Of a stretch of DNA of 8,071 nt, positions 5,015 through 8,071 are shown one piece after another; the stretch's first letter is position 1; each line of letters begins with the position of its first letter. Source of the stretch: Porticoccaceae bacterium UBA4026 (GTDB lineage Bacteria > Pseudomonadota > Gammaproteobacteria > Pseudomonadales > Porticoccaceae); contig DGAQ01000015.1 of assembly GCA_002382445.1 (NCBI GenBank), positions 1 to 8,071 on the forward strand. Direction: 5' to 3'. The translations under genes and the position numbers were made by a program. Under the pieces are notes generated by a model that was given only the letters and a program-made list of their open reading frames with translations, was not told the DNA's origin and searched no databases.

Positions 5015-7051
5015 CTAGGAGGATAGGCTTTTCTCTCTCAGCTTTCCGAGCAGGTCGCGAGTCTGAGCCGCCTCTTCAAACTCAAGATTTCGCGCATGCT
5101 GGTACATCTTTTCTTCCAGGCGTTTAATCTCTTTAGTGATGTTTTTAATCGGCTCTGCACCAATCACATCATAAGCAGCATTGGCTTCTGCCGCTTGCCG
5201 ATCACGACGATTTTGTCCAGTAGCTGCATAGGCGCCTTCCATAATGTCTTTAATATCTTTAACAATACTCGTCGGTGTAATGCCATGTTTTTCATTGTGT
5301 GCAACTTGCGCCGCTCTGCGACGATCAGTCTCGTCCATAGCCCGCTGCATAGAACCGGTAATTTTGTCGGCATACAGTATGGCTTTGCCGCTAAGATGTC
5401 TCGCGGCGCGACCTATGGTTTGAATGAGAGACTGCTGTGAACGCAAAAATCCCTCTTTATCCGCGTCAAATATGGCCACTAAAGACACCTCAGGCATATC
5501 TAGGCCCTCACGCAACAGGTTGATGCCCACCAGCACATCAAACTCTCCTAAACGCAGATCACGGATAATCTCAACGCGCTCGACGGTGTCTACATCAGAA
5601 TGCAGATATCGCACTCGAACACCATGCTCATCGAGGTATTCGGTAAGGTCTTCAGCCATACGTTTAGTCAGTACTGTAATCAGTATGCGCTCATTTTTTG
5701 CCGCCCTGACTCGAATTTCCGACAGCGCATCATCTACCTGCGATGTGGCTGGGCGTACTTCTATAATAGGGTCTAGCAACCCCGTTGGCCGCACTACCTG
5801 CTCAACAATCTGTCCAGCATTAGCCTCTTCATAGCGGCTTGGGGTCGCAGACACAAAAATCATCTGAGGCGCTAGCGCCTCCCACTCATCAAAGCGCAGC
5901 GGTCGATTGTCCAACGCAGAGGGCAACCTAAACCCGTATTCAACCAAGGTTTCCTTACGCGATCGATCGCCCTTGTACATGGCACCCAGTTGGGGAACCG
6001 TGACATGGCTTTCATCGATAATCATCAAGGCGTTGTCAGGCAGATAATCAAATAGCGTCGGTGGCGGCTCTCCGGACTCACGCCCGGACAGGTAACGAGA
6101 ATAATTTTCAATACCGTTGCAGTACCCAAGCTCACGCATCATCTCTGTGTCGTAGGCAACCCGCTCACCCAGGCGTTGAGCTTCTACTAGCTTGTCCATC
6201 GACCGCAGCTGCTCGAGACGCTCTTTGAGCTCCTCTTGAATTAGATCAGCAGCAGCAATAACTTTTTCGCGAGGGGTCACATAGTGAGTCTTTGGATAGA
6301 TTGTCACCCGCGGTATTTTGCGCAAAACCTCACCAGTCAGGGGATCAAACAGCGTAATCCTTTCTATTTCATCATCAAACAACTCAATACGCACCGCTTC
6401 GTAGTCAGAATCTGCCGGATACACATCGATAACATCCCCACGCACGCGATAAGACGAACGGTCGAACACCGCGTCATTGCGGCGGTACTGAAGTTCAGCA
6501 AGACGTCGCAAGATATCTCGCTGGCCAATCTGTTCGCCGCGAGAGAGGTGCAACATCATCTTTAGGTATGATTTAGGGTCGCCCAAACCATAGATTGCAG
6601 AGACAGTGGCAACCACAATCACGTCCTTCCGCTCTATGAGTGATTTAGTCGCCGATAAGCGCATTTGTTCAATGTGAGAATTAATCGACGAGTCTTTTTC
6701 AATAAAGGTGTCAGAGGATGGTACATAGGCTTCTGGCTGAAAATAATCGAAGTAGGAAACAAAGTATTCGACCGCATTATTGGGGAAAAAACTTTTAAAC
6801 TCGCCATAAAGCTGGGCAGCCAAAGTTTTATTGTGCACCAACACGATGGTTGGACGTTGCACCTCCTCGATGACTTTAGCCACCGTAAAGGTCTTGCCAG
6901 AGCCCGTTACGCCTAATAATGTCTGACCTGAGAGGCCGTTCTCTAAGCCCTCAACCAGCCCTTTGATCGCAGCGGGTTGGTCTCCTGCGGGGGAGTACTT
7001 GCTGACGACAGTAAAGGGTCGCACAGCACTGATATCGATTTTACTTAGCAA
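5015..7051 (-). CDS. uvrB: Excinuclease ABC subunit UvrB
   Basis: UvrB is the damage-verifying, DNA-loading subunit of nucleotide excision repair. It works with UvrA, which delivers it to lesions, and UvrC, which cuts the DNA. The 678 residues match the family (E. coli 673). Visible elements: Walker A GVTGSGKT (47-54), the beta-hairpin around 98-115, helicase motif II DESH (346-349), motif III SATP (401-404), motif V around GINLLREGLDMP (509-520), motif VI QTIGRAAR (544-551), and the C-terminal UVR motif (about 642-673) that contacts UvrC. The hairpin reads YFDYFQPEAY, with Phe at 101 and 104 where E. coli has Tyr. The start shown is TTG, overlapping the stop of the mlaC-like gene by 7 bp (TTGCTAA). 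An in-frame GTG at 7024-7022 (codon 10) would give an N-terminus closer to E. coli length. Neither has a clear Shine-Dalgarno sequence, so coupled translation is likely. No LexA-type operator (CTGT-N8-ACAG) was noticed upstream of this unit. Confidence 0.97.
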   Translation of the reverse strand: MLSKIDISAVRPFTVVSKYSPAGDQPAAIKGLVEGLENGLSGQTLLGVTGSGKTFTVAKVIEEVQRPTIVLVHNKTLAAQLYGEFKSFFPNNAVEYFVSYFDYFQPEAYVPSSDTFIEKDSSINSHIEQMRLSATKSLIERKDVIVVATVSAIYGLGDPKSYLKMMLHLSRGEQIGQRDILRRLAELQYRRNDAVFDRSSYRVRGDVIDVYPADSDYEAVRIELFDDEIERITLFDPLTGEVLRKIPRVTIYPKTHYVTPREKVIAAADLIQEELKERLEQLRSMDKLVEAQRLGERVAYDTEMMRELGYCNGIENYSRYLSGRESGEPPPTLFDYLPDNALMIIDESHVTVPQLGAMYKGDRSRKETLVEYGFRLPSALDNRPLRFDEWEALAPQMIFVSATPSRYEEANAGQIVEQVVRPTGLLDPIIEVRPATSQVDDALSEIRVRAAKNERILITVLTKRMAEDLTEYLDEHGVRVRYLHSDVDTVERVEIIRDLRLGEFDVLVGINLLREGLDMPEVSLVAIFDADKEGFLRSQQSLIQTIGRAARHLSGKAILYADKITGSMQRAMDETDRRRAAQVAHNEKHGITPTSIVKDIKDIMEGAYAATGQNRRDRQAAEANAAYDVIGAEPIKNITKEIKRLEEKMYQHARNLEFEEAAQTRDLLGKLREKSLSS

Positions 7052-7794
7052 GGGGCATTACCGACCATCTGCTCAGGTTCTGCGGATAGAGCACAAACAT
7101 CGGTAAAATATTTAGCATTCTTTTTAGCAAGATTGTCGATCAAAGCATCAACACCCTGCACTTCAAGTATGTCTCGATACTTATGTTTTTTAATCGCAAC
7201 ATAAGTAATGCCTTTAAATCGCACATCAACCGCTCTCCAGATATCTACCGAGGTACGCTTTATCAACACATCAAGATTAATATCTGGCAACAGGGGAGAT
7301 TCCATAAGGACCTGCACCCACCCCATACCCTGCTCTTCGTTAACCACAACATCAACAATTTTAAAAATCTGGCCGCCATAACTTTCAAGCCCCTCAAAGG
7401 CATAGCGAATTAAAGTCTTATTGACAGACTCGGTTAATGCCTCTCGTTTTTCAGGACCCAAATCTTCATAACTTGCCTTACCCACCAACGCTCGAGTAGT
7501 CGATGAGGTGTCCCATAAGTCTATTACCGTTGAGGTTAAAAAGTTATGGTATGCAACGGGGTTTTCAATGTACATCTCTTGCTGGTTAGCCAGTTGGTCA
7601 GTCACTGAATTAAACAGTGTTTCAAATTGACGTTCTACTAACTGTTTAGCACCAAGACTCTGTTGATCAACGACAACCCTGTCTTCAAACACCGGTTCTG
7701 CCAACTGCGACTCAGCAACACTGGTAAGAGACAACAGCAACATAGAAACCGTCGCTATCAGGGGTACAAAAACCGACAAAAACAAAATCTTCAT
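7045..7794 (-). CDS. Periplasmic MlaC/Ttg2-family phospholipid-binding protein
   Basis: A 249-residue exported protein of the MlaC/Ttg2 (Tol_Tol_Ttg2) family. Such proteins carry phospholipids through the periplasm between an outer-membrane MlaA complex and an inner-membrane MlaFEDB transporter. A Sec signal peptide is clear: Lys2, a hydrophobic core to residue 24, and cleavage after SVA at 27/28. Family features are the mid-region LGPEKREALTESVNKTLIRYAF (112-133), the strand-rich LDVLIKR..VDIWRAVDVRFKGI (174-196) and the closing helix GVDALIDNLAKKN (214-226). It is longer than E. coli MlaC (211). The C-terminal tail carries C234 and the final residue C249, which could form a disulfide. No other mla gene is adjacent. 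Its 3' end overlaps the uvrB start by 7 bp, making it the leader gene of that unit. The ATG at 7794 is supported by the signal peptide and an upstream AAAGGAAG stretch. The family is assigned from pattern memory of weakly conserved motifs. Confidence 0.75.
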   Translation of the reverse strand: MKILFLSVFVPLIATVSMLLLSLTSVAESQLAEPVFEDRVVVDQQSLGAKQLVERQFETLFNSVTDQLANQQEMYIENPVAYHNFLTSTVIDLWDTSSTTRALVGKASYEDLGPEKREALTESVNKTLIRYAFEGLESYGGQIFKIVDVVVNEEQGMGWVQVLMESPLLPDINLDVLIKRTSVDIWRAVDVRFKGITYVAIKKHKYRDILEVQGVDALIDNLAKKNAKYFTDVCALSAEPEQMVGNAPC

Positions 7795-7860
7795 CCTTTA
7801 TTTCTTCCTTTCTTTGAGCCTTCGCTGACTTCACATTTTTCCTACGTTCAAGGCCACTAA

Positions 7861-7888
7861 AATATATCAGCAAGCCTTAGGCGGACAA
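7861..7888 (-). promoter_or_regulatory. Candidate promoter of the mlaC-like/uvrB unit
   Basis: On the minus strand TTGTCC (7888-7883, 4/6 match to -35) and TATATT (7866-7861, 5/6 match to -10) are separated by 16 bp. Transcription would start near 7854, with about 60 nt of leader before the ATG at 7794. No SOS box overlaps it, so uvrB may not be damage-inducible from here. Confidence 0.45.
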
Positions 7889-7971
7889 CAGGCCATTCTA
7901 GACTTTTTCGTCGAACATGTAAGCATAGCATCACTGAAAAAGAAGCCTTTTAATATCTTCTCAGGAAATTG

Positions 7972-7999
7972 TTGACTCCTTTAAGTGGGGTGCTAAAAT
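7972..7999 (+). promoter_or_regulatory. Strong stable-RNA promoter of tRNA-Asn
   Basis: TTGACT (7972-7977, 5/6 match to -35) and TAAAAT (7994-7999, 5/6 match to -10) are 16 bp apart, with an extended -10 TGC just upstream (7991-7993). The discriminator after the -10 (GCGCGGC, 8000-8006) is GC-rich, the usual mark of promoters under stringent (ppGpp) control. An AT-rich stretch at 7947-7959 could act as an UP element. The start would be near 8006, leaving a leader of about 18 nt. Confidence 0.75.
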
Positions 8000-8024
8000 G
8001 CGCGGCTTCTACACGTCTTACTAT

Positions 8025-8071
8025 TCCGAAGTAGCTCAGTGGTAGAGCAGTTGACTGTTAATCAATTGGTC
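8025..8071 (+). tRNA. tRNA-Asn (anticodon GTT), truncated by the window edge
   Basis: The 5' two thirds of a tRNA are present. They comprise the acceptor strand TCCGAAG (8025-8031), T8-A9, the D stem GCTC/GAGC (8034-8037, 8045-8048) with AGTGGTA loop, and the anticodon stem GTTGA/TCAAT with one G-T pair. The loop is CTGTTAA (8055-8061), with anticodon GTT at 8057-8059 decoding AAY (Asn), and the five-base variable loop follows. The T arm, 3' acceptor strand and any encoded CCA lie beyond the right edge. Further tRNAs may follow. Confidence 0.95.

Noticed and set aside
5096..6916. Several open frames on the plus strand opposite uvrB, up to 136 codons.
   Set aside because: They are antisense shadows of a strongly conserved gene, have no ribosome binding sites or recognisable domains, and overlap it completely.
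7861..7900. Possible LexA/SOS operator upstream of the mlaC-like/uvrB unit (CTGT on the minus strand).
   Set aside because: The matching ACAG half-site at 8-bp spacing is absent. What follows is TAAG, so no SOS box is claimed.

Overview
The window looks like chromosomal DNA from a moderate-GC, probably marine gammaproteobacterium. The evidence is the gammaproteobacterial type of UvrB, two lipobox-bearing (Gram-negative) amidohydrolases, an MlaC/Ttg2-like periplasmic protein and a tRNA-Asn with a typical proteobacterial stable-RNA promoter. The genus cannot be named from the sequence alone.

Left part (1-434): gene-free and AT-rich at its left end. It holds a 12-bp palindrome, a 12-bp direct repeat whose two copies begin exactly 20 bp apart (each carries a perfect TATAAT on the minus strand), and only weak candidate promoters for the rightward genes. 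Then come two rightward, translationally coupled (ATGA overlap) amidohydrolase genes at 435-1841 and 1838-3082. The first is an outer-membrane-type lipoprotein with a full set of metal-ligand candidates. The second is a secreted paralogue in which most of those ligands are replaced. They meet a third, leftward amidohydrolase (3079-4803, YtcJ/Amidohydrolase_3 type, complete active site, lipoprotein with Asp at +2) tail to tail, with the stop codons overlapping by 4 bp. All three products should act outside the cytoplasm. Together they look like an envelope hydrolase cluster for cyclic or linear amides, or related compounds, of unknown identity.

Right part: a leftward unit consisting of an MlaC-like periplasmic lipid-binding protein (7045-7794) and uvrB (5015-7051), overlapping by 7 bp. 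uvrB starts with TTG or, alternatively, an internal GTG, and has no good Shine-Dalgarno sequence, so its translation probably depends on coupling to the mlaC-like gene. UvrB carries all the helicase motifs and the C-terminal UVR motif, but has Phe at two of the four aromatic positions of its beta-hairpin that are normally Tyr. A 230-bp divergent region separates this unit from a tRNA-Asn(GTT) gene, which is cut by the right edge and preceded by a strong extended -10 promoter with a GC-rich discriminator.

No insertion sequence, integrase, phage gene or CRISPR array is visible. The most unusual part is the set of three extracytoplasmic amidohydrolases, especially the pairing of an apparently active enzyme with an active-site-divergent paralogue.
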